7,321 bases of DNA from Paracoccaceae bacterium. Its GTDB lineage: Bacteria; Pseudomonadota; Alphaproteobacteria; Rhodobacterales; Rhodobacteraceae. The translations under genes and the position numbers were made by a program. Position 1 is the first letter of the stretch. Each line of letters opens with the position of its first letter. The stretch spans positions 1-7,321 of the forward strand of contig JANSYB010000096.1 in assembly GCA_024742655.1 (NCBI GenBank). Direction: 5' to 3'. The notes under the pieces were generated by a model. The model ran no database searches and had not been told where the DNA came from. It saw only the letters and a list, made by a program, of their open reading frames with translations. This document shows, one piece after another, positions 1 through 7,321 of the stretch.

Positions 1-920
1 ATGACGCAGAACACGATGATCAGCGCATAGAGGATCAGCAGGGAAATCGCCCCGACGAATCCGAATTCCTCGGCCAGCGTCGTGAAGATGAAATCGGTGT
101 GCTTCTCGGGCAGGAAATTCAGCCGGCTCTGCGTGCCTTGCATGAATCCTCTGCCCGTCCAGCCCCCCGATCCAAGCGCGATCTTGGACTGGGTGATGTG
201 ATACCCCGCGCCAAGCGGGTCCGACGAGGGGTCGAGAAACGTATCGATCCGGCGATACTGGTAGTCGGCCAGCATCTGCCAGTCGGTCCCACGGCTTTTG
301 AACACGGCGGTGACAAGACCCACGCCTGCCCCGATCACCCCCGCGAAATAGGCCCAGTGCACCCCGGCGATAAACATCAGCAGGCCGCCACCTGCGATCA
401 GCAGGATCGAGGTGCCAAGATCGGGCTGTCGCAGCACCAGCGCCACGGGAAGCAGGATCAGGACGACGGGCAACAAGACCCAAAGGGGGCGCGAAACCCG
501 GTTCGTCGGCAGCCAGTCGTAATAGGCCGCAAGCAGCATCACCAATGTGATCTTCATCAGTTCCGAAGGTTGCAGCCGCATGAACCCCAGGTCGATCCAG
601 CGCTGTGCGCCCTTGCCCTCGGCCCCGAAAAACTCGACCGCCACCAGCAGCAGAACCGAGATCCCATAAGCCAGGACCGACATGTTGCGCCAGAACCAGA
701 TCGGCACCATCGCCACGAACAGCATCACCGCGAGACCAAGGGCATAGCGCTTCATCTGCGGTTCGGCCCAGGGCGAGAACGATCCCCCCGCGACGGAATA
801 GAGCATCAGAAACCCGATGCTGGCCACCGCTGTCAGCAGGATCGCGAGGGGCCAGTTCAGATAGAGAACCTTGCGCAGCCCTGTGGGCGTGTATTTGACG
901 GTGTATTCAAGATAACTCAT
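1..920 (-). CDS. rodA: RodA, SEDS peptidoglycan glycosyltransferase of the rod complex (C-terminus cut by window edge)
   Basis: RodA is the multipass inner-membrane SEDS polymerase that makes glycan strands from lipid II in the elongation complex, paired with PBP2. The first 306 codons are present, read from an ATG at 920. The E. coli protein has about 370 residues, so roughly the last fifth lies beyond the left edge. Family hallmarks are visible: RWIDLGFMRLQPSELMK (about 108-123), LRQPDLGTS (163-171) and LPEKHTDFIFTTLAEEFG (270-287). Asp276 in the HTDFIF motif aligns with the essential Asp262 of E. coli RodA. Hydrophobic segments fall near 23-41, 60-73, 80-97, 122-133, 147-163, 170-186 and 188-207. 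The start codon overlaps the mrdA stop as ATGA, and an AGGGGAG ribosome-binding site sits at 930-936, 9 nt upstream. The alternative FtsW is excluded by the PBP2/Mre neighbours. Identity is very secure. Confidence 0.97.
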   Translation of the reverse strand, partial: MSYLEYTVKYTPTGLRKVLYLNWPLAILLTAVASIGFLMLYSVAGGSFSPWAEPQMKRYALGLAVMLFVAMVPIWFWRNMSVLAYGISVLLLVAVEFFGAEGKGAQRWIDLGFMRLQPSELMKITLVMLLAAYYDWLPTNRVSRPLWVLLPVVLILLPVALVLRQPDLGTSILLIAGGGLLMFIAGVHWAYFAGVIGAGVGLVTAVFKSRGTDWQMLADYQYRRIDTFLDPSSDPLGAGYHITQSKIALGSGGWTGRGFMQGTQSRLNFLPEKHTDFIFTTLAEEFGFVGAISLLILYALIIVFCV

Positions 921-2860
921 GCCCGGTCGCTCCCCTCTCCGTCGGGGTCGGGGCGAGCACGGCGCATCTGTTCCTGCTGGGTCTTGATCCGTGCGCGATC
1001 CTTGGCCGGGTAGGCGGCCAGCGGCGGATCCTCACCATAGAGCGCCTGCAAGGTGACATCGCGAGCAATCGGCGCCGCGGCAGTGGAGCCGCCCCCGCCA
1101 TGTTCTACGATCACGGCCACGGCATATTTGGGCGTTTCATAGGGCGCATAGTTGACATAAAGCGCATGATCCCGGCGCTCCCACGGCAGGTCTTCGTTAC
1201 GATAGACCCCGCGCGCGCGCTCTTCGGCCGAGATGTTGCGGACCTGGCTGGTGCCGGTTTTGCCCGCCATGCGGAATGCATCCTCGATGATGCGGCTACC
1301 GTAAGCCGTGCCGCGACGGCTGTTGGGTACCGCATACATCGCCTTGCGGATTTCGCGCAGATTGTTCTCGTTCAGGCCAAGATCTTCGCCATGCCCTGTC
1401 GGCTGTTCGACCCCGCCGATGGATTTCACAAGTCGCGGGGTCACTGAACGGCCCGTGGCCAGCCGGGCCGTCATCACGGCCAGTTGCAGGGGCGACGCCA
1501 GAACGAAGCCCTGACCGATCGCGGCGTTCACGCTGTCACCGATGACCCATTCGCTGCCCTTTGAAATCAGCTTCCAGTCCTTCGTGGGCATCACGCCGCC
1601 CGCTACGGACGTCAATGGCAGCTCGTGCTCGATCCCGAGGCCAAGCCGGCGCGCCATGGCCGAAATCTTTTCGATCCCGACGCGCAGGGCCAGATCATAG
1701 TAATAGACATCGCAGCTTTCACGCAGGGAGCGGTGCAGATCCACATTGCCGTGCCCGGCCCTTTTCCAGCAGTGAAAACGGCGGTTCGAGACTTCGAGGT
1801 GACCCGGGCAATAAACCGTTTCGGTCGTGTCCACCTGTTCATCTTCCAATGCGGCCAGGGCGGTGACCATCTTGAAGGTGGATCCAGGCGGATAAAGCCC
1901 CTGCACGGCCTTGTTGGGCAGCGGTCGATACTTGTTTTCCAGAAGCGCCTTGTAATCCGGCACCGAGATGCCGCGAACGAAAAGGTTGGGGTCGAAACTG
2001 GGCGCCGAGGCACAGGCAACGACATCGCCGGTCTCGCAATCCAGAACCACGGCCGCGGCGCTTTCGCCCTCCAGCCGCGCGGCGACATAGGATTGCAGCG
2101 CGTTGTCCAGTGTCAGCTGCAGATCCGAGCCGGTCTGTCCCTCGACCCGGTCGAGTTCCCGCATCACGCGCCCGGCGGCGTTCACCTCGACCCGTTTGGT
2201 TCCGGCCTTGCCGCGCAGCATATCTTCTTTTTCGGCCTCGACCCCGATCTTGCCGATCTGGAAACGCGGGATCAGCAGGAGCGAGTTGGGTGCATCCAGT
2301 TTTTCCAGATCCCGGTCACTCACCGGCCCGACATAGCCGACGATATGGGCGTAATCCGCGCCCCGGGGATAGTTGCGCGACAGCCCGACCTCGGGTGTGA
2401 CCCCGGGCAGGGCGGGGGTATTCACGGCGACACGGCTGATGTCCTTCCAGCTGACACGGTCGGCCACGGTCACGGGTGTGTCACCGCGCAGTTTGCGCAG
2501 GTCGGCGCGGGCACGTTCCAGCTCTTCGGGGTTCAGTTCCACGAGCCGGGCAAGCCGGGCGATCACGTCATCGACGTCGCCGGCCTCTTCCCGCACCATC
2601 GTGATGCGGTAGCTGGGCACATTTTCGGCGATCACCCGGCCCTCGCGATCAAAGATGCGGCCGCGGGTCGGTGGGATCAGGCGAATATTGATGCGGTTCT
2701 CGTCGGCCAGAAGCCGAAACTGATCGGCCTGTTCGACCTGCAGATGCCGCATGCGCAAGGCCAGCACCCCCATGAAACCGGCCATTGCCCCGCCGAGGAT
2801 CAGGCCCCGGCGCGTCACCTTTCGGTGGCTTTCGGCGGTATCGCGTGTCGGGCGTCTCAT
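917..2860 (-). CDS. mrdA: Penicillin-binding protein 2, elongation-specific peptidoglycan D,D-transpeptidase
   Basis: PBP2 cross-links peptides in nascent lateral-wall peptidoglycan as partner of RodA and is a beta-lactam target. The protein has 647 residues (E. coli 633). A basic N-terminus is followed by a single membrane anchor (about 19-36). The dimerisation/pedestal region includes PPTRGRIFDREGRVIAEN (63-80). The transpeptidase domain has its nucleophile at Ser327 in STFK, the second motif as SCD (382-384) and the third as KTGTSQ (534-539). Cys351, Cys364, His370 and Cys383 form a likely metal site beside the active centre. The C-terminal tail (about 620-647) is charged and probably disordered. 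The frame stays open to 3154, but the first 98 codons would lie over mreD. The ATG at 2860 overlaps the mreD stop (ATGA), follows a G-rich site at 2867-2872, and gives the expected MRRPTRD-type start. Its stop overlaps the rodA start. The identification is secure and the start likely. Confidence 0.97.
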   Translation of the reverse strand: MRRPTRDTAESHRKVTRRGLILGGAMAGFMGVLALRMRHLQVEQADQFRLLADENRINIRLIPPTRGRIFDREGRVIAENVPSYRITMVREEAGDVDDVIARLARLVELNPEELERARADLRKLRGDTPVTVADRVSWKDISRVAVNTPALPGVTPEVGLSRNYPRGADYAHIVGYVGPVSDRDLEKLDAPNSLLLIPRFQIGKIGVEAEKEDMLRGKAGTKRVEVNAAGRVMRELDRVEGQTGSDLQLTLDNALQSYVAARLEGESAAAVVLDCETGDVVACASAPSFDPNLFVRGISVPDYKALLENKYRPLPNKAVQGLYPPGSTFKMVTALAALEDEQVDTTETVYCPGHLEVSNRRFHCWKRAGHGNVDLHRSLRESCDVYYYDLALRVGIEKISAMARRLGLGIEHELPLTSVAGGVMPTKDWKLISKGSEWVIGDSVNAAIGQGFVLASPLQLAVMTARLATGRSVTPRLVKSIGGVEQPTGHGEDLGLNENNLREIRKAMYAVPNSRRGTAYGSRIIEDAFRMAGKTGTSQVRNISAEERARGVYRNEDLPWERRDHALYVNYAPYETPKYAVAVIVEHGGGGSTAAAPIARDVTLQALYGEDPPLAAYPAKDRARIKTQQEQMRRARPDPDGEGSDRA

Positions 2861-3396
2861 GTGCGGCCCCCCAGTGCGTCGATATCCCCGGGCGCCAGCT
2901 TGCGCACCCCGAAGACGGTTTGCGAGACGACCACCACGACCGGGTAGACCGCCATCGTCATGATCAATTGCATCAGGCTGAGGCCAAGGGGGGCCTGATC
3001 GACCATCAATACCGTCAGAACAACCCGGTAGACGATCATGATCACCACAAGTGTCGAGGCCACGCTGACCCATTCCACCGCGAATGTCAGGTCGCGCAGC
3101 CCGATATATCGTGCGCGCAGGGTTTCCGCCGCAACAAGAACCAGGGCCGCCCAAAGGCCCGGCGGACGGTGGAACATGAGGTCCGCCAGCAGAAACATCC
3201 CCGCCAAAAGCAATGGCGGCACGTATTCCGGGCGCCGCAGGACCCAGGCAAAGGTCAGGGCCAGCATGATATCCGGCCCGGCCCAGCTTCGTGGCAGCGT
3301 GTCCAGCGGCAACAGATGCAGGAAGATCAGCGTCAGACCCAAAACGACGTAAAGGATGCGCATCGTCCAGAGCCGGTAGGCGGGGTTTTCAGCCAT
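2857..3396 (-). CDS. mreD: MreD, rod shape-determining membrane protein
   Basis: MreD is a small integral inner-membrane protein that binds MreC and helps couple cytoplasmic MreB to the PBP2/RodA synthase. The 179-residue product is very hydrophobic, with about six predicted membrane segments near 11-29, 42-54, 58-74, 80-95, 107-131 and 138-161. This matches the usual MreD size and topology. Sequence conservation in MreD is low, so the call rests strongly on its place between mreC and mrdA. The frame is open to 3426, but the ATG at 3396 is preferred because a strong GGAGGG ribosome-binding site lies 5 nt upstream (3402-3407). With this start the gene overlaps the mreC stop by 8 bp, and its own TGA overlaps the mrdA ATG as ATGA. 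A further in-frame ATG at codon 12 would delete the start of the first membrane helix and is less likely. Confidence 0.94.
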   Translation of the reverse strand: MAENPAYRLWTMRILYVVLGLTLIFLHLLPLDTLPRSWAGPDIMLALTFAWVLRRPEYVPPLLLAGMFLLADLMFHRPPGLWAALVLVAAETLRARYIGLRDLTFAVEWVSVASTLVVIMIVYRVVLTVLMVDQAPLGLSLMQLIMTMAVYPVVVVVSQTVFGVRKLAPGDIDALGGRT

Positions 3397-4306
3397 CTGC
3401 GCCCTCCGCCGTGGTTTCGGCATCACCCACTTCGGAACCGGGCAGCCCTTCGGGCGCGATCAGGCTGCCGGGGTCTGTGACGCGCTCATGTCCGTAATTT
3501 CGCAGCACGCGCAGAAACTCCAGCCGCTCGTAATCCGCCGCCAGCCGGACACGCATCCGCCCGCCGGGATCCTCGGCCACCTGGCCGATCAACAGGCCGG
3601 CGGGAAAGACCTCGCCATCGCCGGAGGTCATGACCCGATCGCCGGGGCGCACCTGATCGGCCGCTTCGATGAAGTCGATGGGCGGGGCGGCGGTGTTGTC
3701 ACCGATCACGAGGGCCTGCTGGCCCGAGGGTTGAATGGTCACCGGGATGCGGCTTGAGGTGTCCGTGAGCAGGATGACCCGGGCGGTATTGTCGCCAACC
3801 CCTGAAATCCGGCCCACGAGGCCCAACCCGTCCATCGCGGCCCAGCCATCCACGATGCCGTCGCGCGCGCCGACATTGATCAGCACCGATTGGCGGAAGG
3901 GTGATCCGCTGTCGGCCAGCACCACGCCGGTGACGAAGGTCAATCGCGGGTCGAGCTGGACGTTGTTGAGGTCAAGCAGGCGGGCGTTCTCCTGCTCCAG
4001 CTGCAACGCGGCCTCCTTCCACGCTTTCATCTGCTGCAACTCGCGGCGCAGCTCCTGGTTCTGCTGATAAATGCGCTGGTAGCTCTGGAAATCTCGCAGG
4101 ATGTTGACCGCACCCGTGACAGGCGCCATGGCCCAGTCAAAGCCGGGCACGACCCGGTCGATCACCTGCGCGCGGAACCGTTCGACACGGGGGCTGTCGA
4201 TGCGCCACAGCAAAAACAGCCCGATCAGGACAAGCACCAGCACCCCGATCAGCATACGCTTGAGCGGGCCTGTGTAATCTGTTGTCTGAGCGCGGTTTCT
4301 GGCCAC
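3389..4306 (-). CDS. mreC: MreC, rod shape-determining periplasmic scaffold
   Basis: MreC is a bitopic inner-membrane protein whose periplasmic part self-associates and binds and activates PBP2. The 305-residue product has a short basic cytoplasmic N-terminus, one membrane helix (about 18-34), a glutamine- and glutamate-rich coiled coil (about 73-113) and a beta-rich domain (about 122-270) with MreC-type stretches such as GVVLADSGSPFRQS (127-140) and INVGARDGIVDGWA (143-156). An acidic, low-complexity tail covers roughly 287-305. The start is a GTG at 4304-4306. An in-frame TGA lies only one codon upstream, so no longer version is possible; the next candidate, Met18, would remove the cytoplasmic tail. 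The AAAGGGG ribosome-binding site (4313-4319) ends 6 nt before the GTG and lies within a small hairpin. The gap to mreB is 31 bp, and the gene overlaps mreD by 8 bp. Confidence 0.96.
   Translation of the reverse strand: MARNRAQTTDYTGPLKRMLIGVLVLVLIGLFLLWRIDSPRVERFRAQVIDRVVPGFDWAMAPVTGAVNILRDFQSYQRIYQQNQELRRELQQMKAWKEAALQLEQENARLLDLNNVQLDPRLTFVTGVVLADSGSPFRQSVLINVGARDGIVDGWAAMDGLGLVGRISGVGDNTARVILLTDTSSRIPVTIQPSGQQALVIGDNTAAPPIDFIEAADQVRPGDRVMTSGDGEVFPAGLLIGQVAEDPGGRMRVRLAADYERLEFLRVLRNYGHERVTDPGSLIAPEGLPGSEVGDAETTAEGADG
3402..3407 (-). promoter_or_regulatory. Ribosome-binding site that fixes the mreD start
   Basis: GGAGGG on the minus strand, 5 nt from the ATG at 3396, is the best Shine-Dalgarno match I noted among the genes of this window. 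It lies inside the end of mreC and supports the 3396 start over the longer open frame that begins at 3426. Confidence 0.75.
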
Positions 4307-4313
4307 GTTTCAC

Positions 4314-4329
4314 CCCTTTCATCAAAGGG
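4314..4329 (-). promoter_or_regulatory. Small hairpin covering the mreC ribosome-binding site
   Basis: In the 31-bp mreB-mreC gap the minus strand can form a perfect 6-bp stem, CCCTTT with AAAGGG, closed by a 4-nt GATG loop. The 3' arm contains the AAAGGGG ribosome-binding site of mreC. No T-tract follows, so it does not look like a terminator. It could lower mreC initiation relative to mreB or be opened by ribosomes finishing mreB. The pairing is seen in the sequence; the role is inferred. Confidence 0.4.
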
Positions 4330-4337
4330 TGGGGGTT

Positions 4338-5504
<1,167 letters not shown>

Positions 5505-5524
5505 TCAAATTGCCGGGGTGTTCA

Positions 5525-5599
5525 TGGTGCTGCTGGGGAGGATTGAACTCCCGACCTCACCCTTACCAAGGGTGCGCTCTACCACTGAGCTACAGCAGC
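5525..5599 (-). tRNA. tRNA-Thr, anticodon GGT
   Basis: A complete 75-nt cloverleaf can be folded on the minus strand, including an encoded 3' CCA (5525-5527). The acceptor stem GCTGCTG/CAGCAGC pairs perfectly in all 7 positions. The D arm is GCTC/GAGC with loop AGTGGTA. The anticodon stem CACCC/GGGTG encloses loop TTGGTAA, placing GGT at 34-36 (plus-strand 5565-5567), which reads ACC and ACT threonine codons. The variable loop is AGGTC, and the T arm GGGAG/CTCCC has loop TTCAATC. The gene points toward mreB. No hairpin with a T-tract follows it before mreB, so read-through into the mre operon is possible. This last point is inference. Confidence 0.98.
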
Positions 5600-5618
5600 G
5601 CCGGTTCGTGGCGGGGTG

Positions 5619-5645
5619 ATTAGACCGTTCCGCCCGCCCGTGCAA
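5619..5645 (-). promoter_or_regulatory. Possible tRNA-Thr promoter
   Basis: On the minus strand TCTAAT (5624-5619) matches the -10 consensus at five of six positions and lies about 20 nt before the tRNA 5' end, a usual distance. TTGCAC (5645-5640) is a candidate -35, but the spacer is short (15 nt). Its left edge overlaps an inverted repeat at 5624-5661. Confidence 0.35.
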
Positions 5646-5661
5646 GCGTTATCTGGACGGT
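5624..5661 (+). repeat. Inverted repeat followed by a T-run between the divergent units
   Basis: ACCGT-T-CC (5624-5631) can pair with GGACGGT (5655-5661), giving seven base pairs with one bulged T and a 23-nt loop. Five T residues (5661-5665) follow on the plus strand. This resembles a weak intrinsic terminator for plus-strand transcripts, or an operator between tRNA-Thr and the small gene/murA unit. No plus-strand gene lies directly upstream to be terminated. The loop is long, so the structure may be chance. Confidence 0.25.
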
Positions 5662-5688
5662 TTTTCCTCACTACTGTAGAGAGACTGC

Positions 5689-5847
5689 ATGAGCACCAAA
5701 CCCCCCTCAGGCAAAGGGCCCAAAGACGCACAAAACCGCGAGGATCGGCTGAAGGCCGCCCTCAAGGCGAACCTTGCCCGGCGCAAGGCACAGGCCCGGG
5801 CCAAGGCGGGGGACCAGGCAGGCAGTGGCAGGAACAAGGAAGACTGA
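5689..5847 (+). CDS. Small basic protein of unknown function ahead of murA (52 aa)
   Basis: A 52-codon frame runs from ATG 5689 to TGA 5845-5847. I do not recognise a named family. The protein is strongly basic (14 Lys/Arg against 6 Asp/Glu by my count), starts with a Pro/Gly/Lys-rich stretch, and has a likely single helix over about 17-40 with the core LKAALKANLARRKAQARAKA (21-40). The tail is Gly- and charge-rich. It has no Cys, Trp, signal peptide or membrane segment, so it is probably cytoplasmic, possibly binding nucleic acid or ribosomes; that is a guess from charge alone. Only 3 bp separate it from murA, and the murA ribosome-binding site lies in its last codons, so the two are probably co-transcribed and perhaps coupled. 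Its own ribosome-binding site is weak (AGAGAGA, 5678-5684). Codon use resembles its neighbours, which supports a real gene. Confidence 0.75.
   Translation: MSTKPPSGKGPKDAQNREDRLKAALKANLARRKAQARAKAGDQAGSGRNKED
5836..5840 (+). promoter_or_regulatory. murA ribosome-binding site inside the upstream small gene
   Basis: AAGGA sits 10 nt before the murA ATG, within the last codons of the 52-residue gene. This placement suggests that murA translation is tied to translation of the small gene. Confidence 0.55.
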
Positions 5848-5850
5848 CGT

Positions 5851-7119
5851 ATGGATTCAATCATCGTGACGGGCAACGGCCCTTTGAAGGGCCAGATCCC
5901 CATTGCCGGGGCCAAGAACGCCTGCCTGACGCTGATGCCCGCCACGCTGCTGAGCGAGGAGCCCCTGACGCTGACCAACGCGCCGCGGCTGAGCGATATC
6001 GCCACGATGACACAGCTTTTGCAGTCACTGGGCGCGGAAGTCACCAGCATGCAGGATGGTCAGGTTCTTGCCATGTCGAGCCATGACCTCGACAATCATG
6101 TCGCCGACTACGACATCGTGCGCAAGATGCGCGCCTCCATCCTCGTGCTTGGTCCGATGCTGGCGCGCGACGGGCATGCCGTCGTGTCTCTGCCGGGCGG
6201 GTGCGCCATCGGCGCGCGGCCGGTCGATCTGCATCTCAAGGCGTTCGAGGCGATGGGCGCGGAACTGGAACTGAAAGACGGATACGTGCACGCCAAGGCA
6301 CCCGGTGGCCTGAAAGGCGGCGAGGTCGTGTTCCCCTTCGTCTCGGTCGGGGCCACGGAGAACGCCCTTATGGCGGCGACGCTGGCCAAGGGTACGACGG
6401 TTCTGAAAAACGCCGCGCGCGAACCCGAGATCGTGGACCTTGCGCAATGCCTGCGCAAGATGGGCGCGGAGATCGAAGGCGAAGGCACCGAAACGATCAC
6501 TGTTCAGGGCGTTGACCGCCTGCGTGGAGCGACACATCCCGTCGTAACCGACCGGATCGAGCTTGGCACATACATGCTGGCCCCGGCAATCTGCGGTGGT
6601 GAGGTGGAATGCCTTGGCGGTCGGATCGACCTTGTGGGCGCGTTCTGCGAGAAACTGGACGCGGCTGGCATTTCCGTCGAAGAAACAGCGAACGGCCTCA
6701 AGGTGGGGTGCAAGAACGGACGTGTTCGGGCCGTCGATGTGACAACGGAACCTTTTCCCGGCTTTCCCACGGATCTGCAGGCGCAGATGATGGCGCTGAT
6801 GTGTACCGCCGATGGCACCAGCGTTCTGGAAGAGAAGATCTTCGAAAACCGCTTCATGCATGCCCCCGAACTGATACGGATGGGGGCGGACATTGATGTC
6901 CATGGCGGCACCGCCACCGTCAAGGGCGTCGAACGTCTGAAAGGCGCGCCGGTGATGGCGACGGATCTGCGCGCGTCGGTTTCGCTTATCCTGGCCGGGC
7001 TGGCGGCAGAGGGCGAGACGGTCGTGAACCGCGTCTACCACCTTGATCGCGGGTACGAACGTGTCGAGGAAAAGCTGGGCAATGTGGGCGCGCGCATTGA
7101 ACGGGTATCGGGATCGTGA
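5851..7119 (+). CDS. murA: MurA, UDP-N-acetylglucosamine 1-carboxyvinyltransferase
   Basis: MurA transfers enolpyruvate from phosphoenolpyruvate to UDP-N-acetylglucosamine, the first committed step of peptidoglycan precursor synthesis, in the cytoplasm. The 422-residue product is full length (E. coli 419) and covers the two-domain EPSP-synthase fold. The substrate-binding pair Lys22-Asn23 is in AGAKNA. Cys118 in [15 protein letters not shown] (114-128) corresponds to E. coli Cys115, the general acid alkylated by fosfomycin, so the enzyme is expected to be of the sensitive Cys type. FPTDLQAQ (305-312) holds the conserved Asp308. FENRFMH (331-337), ATDLRA (370-375) and LDRGYE (398-403) supply further active-site Arg/Asp residues. 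The start at 5851 is preceded by AAGGA at 5836-5840, about 10 nt away. Its TGA overlaps the next gene's GTG start by 4 bp. Confidence 0.98.
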   Translation: MDSIIVTGNGPLKGQIPIAGAKNACLTLMPATLLSEEPLTLTNAPRLSDIATMTQLLQSLGAEVTSMQDGQVLAMSSHDLDNHVADYDIVRKMRASILVLGPMLARDGHAVVSLPGGCAIGARPVDLHLKAFEAMGAELELKDGYVHAKAPGGLKGGEVVFPFVSVGATENALMAATLAKGTTVLKNAAREPEIVDLAQCLRKMGAEIEGEGTETITVQGVDRLRGATHPVVTDRIELGTYMLAPAICGGEVECLGGRIDLVGAFCEKLDAAGISVEETANGLKVGCKNGRVRAVDVTTEPFPGFPTDLQAQMMALMCTADGTSVLEEKIFENRFMHAPELIRMGADIDVHGGTATVKGVERLKGAPVMATDLRASVSLILAGLAAEGETVVNRVYHLDRGYERVEEKLGNVGARIERVSGS

Positions 7120-7321
7120 GCGATGACGCCAAATTCGAAGAGGGCCGCGAAGCCCCTCTGAATCTCGGGGCGATGGACCTCGACGACCTGCAGGTGATTT
7201 CCTCGCTGGTACAGGACGCGGTCTTTCCGATCACCGAGATGACGTGGCGCGCGCGTGATCGGCGCCTGGCCCTTCTGGTCAACCGGTTCCGGTGGGAAGA
7301 CCAGGGACAGGCCCGTCACGG
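7116..7321 (+). CDS. DUF2948 family protein, N-terminal part (cut by window edge)
   Basis: The first 68 codons are present, read from a GTG at 7116 that overlaps the murA stop as GTGA. The sequence has the pattern I associate with DUF2948: a [17 protein letters not shown] segment (21-37), a [18 protein letters not shown] segment (44-61) and a hydrophilic start. The function of this family is unknown to me. It is a short cytoplasmic alphaproteobacterial protein often found directly after murA, with hisD commonly following; the latter would lie beyond the right edge. A weak GGGAT ribosome-binding site precedes the GTG, so translation probably depends on coupling to murA. An in-frame ATG at codon 20 (7173) would be an alternative start, but it would drop the hydrophilic N-terminus and lose the overlap. 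Confidence 0.85.
   Translation, partial: MSDDAKFEEGREAPLNLGAMDLDDLQVISSLVQDAVFPITEMTWRARDRRLALLVNRFRWEDQGQARH

Noticed and set aside
99..1013. A 304-codon plus-strand frame over rodA.
   Set aside because: It is antisense to the RodA coding sequence and rich in His, Gln, Arg and Pro. The minus strand gives a full set of RodA motifs, so this frame is not a gene.
1625..2947. A 440-codon open frame on the plus strand, antisense to mrdA.
   Set aside because: It lies opposite a clear PBP2 gene, has no recognisable domain, and is His/Gln/Asp-rich in the way antisense frames of GC-rich genes usually are. It is a shadow frame.
2861..3154. Upstream extension of the mrdA frame by 98 codons.
   Set aside because: It would overlap most of mreD in another frame and has no PBP2 character. 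The 2860 start has a G-rich ribosome-binding site and the operon's ATGA overlap.
6025..7041. A 338-codon minus-strand frame over murA.
   Set aside because: It lies opposite the conserved MurA sequence, with no recognisable domain and shadow composition.

Overview
The window looks like ordinary chromosomal core DNA from an alphaproteobacterium, most likely Rhodobacterales (Roseobacter/Rhodobacter type). The reasons are high GC content, an MreB and a tRNA-Thr(GGT) that read like those of that group, and a murA followed by a DUF2948 gene. I assign the group from recognised sequence and gene order, not from a database search.

Left part (1-5384, all minus strand): the cell-elongation (rod complex) operon, transcribed right to left as mreB - mreC - mreD - mrdA (PBP2) - rodA. 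rodA runs off the left edge. From mreC onward each stop overlaps the next start (8 bp, 4 bp, 4 bp), so the last four genes are probably translationally coupled. mreB and mreC are separated by only 31 bp, which hold a small hairpin covering the mreC ribosome-binding site. MreB filaments, the MreC/MreD bridge, the RodA glycan polymerase and the PBP2 transpeptidase together insert new peptidoglycan along the lateral wall.

Centre (5385-5688): a short intergenic region with one tRNA-Thr(GGT) gene on the minus strand, upstream of and in the same direction as mreB. Possible promoters for mreB and the tRNA are visible but weak. An inverted repeat followed by five T residues lies between the tRNA and the rightward genes.

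Right part (5689-7321, plus strand): a rightward operon with a 52-residue basic protein of unknown function, then murA (first committed step of peptidoglycan precursor synthesis, with the fosfomycin-target cysteine), then the start of a DUF2948 gene cut by the right edge. The two divergent operons both serve wall synthesis: precursor supply on the right, lateral wall insertion on the left.

I found no mobile element, CRISPR array, phage gene or obvious new system. The points most worth a second look are a probable Cys3-His zinc site in PBP2, the small ORF ahead of murA, and the intergenic hairpins. No gene-free stretch exceeds 300 bases.
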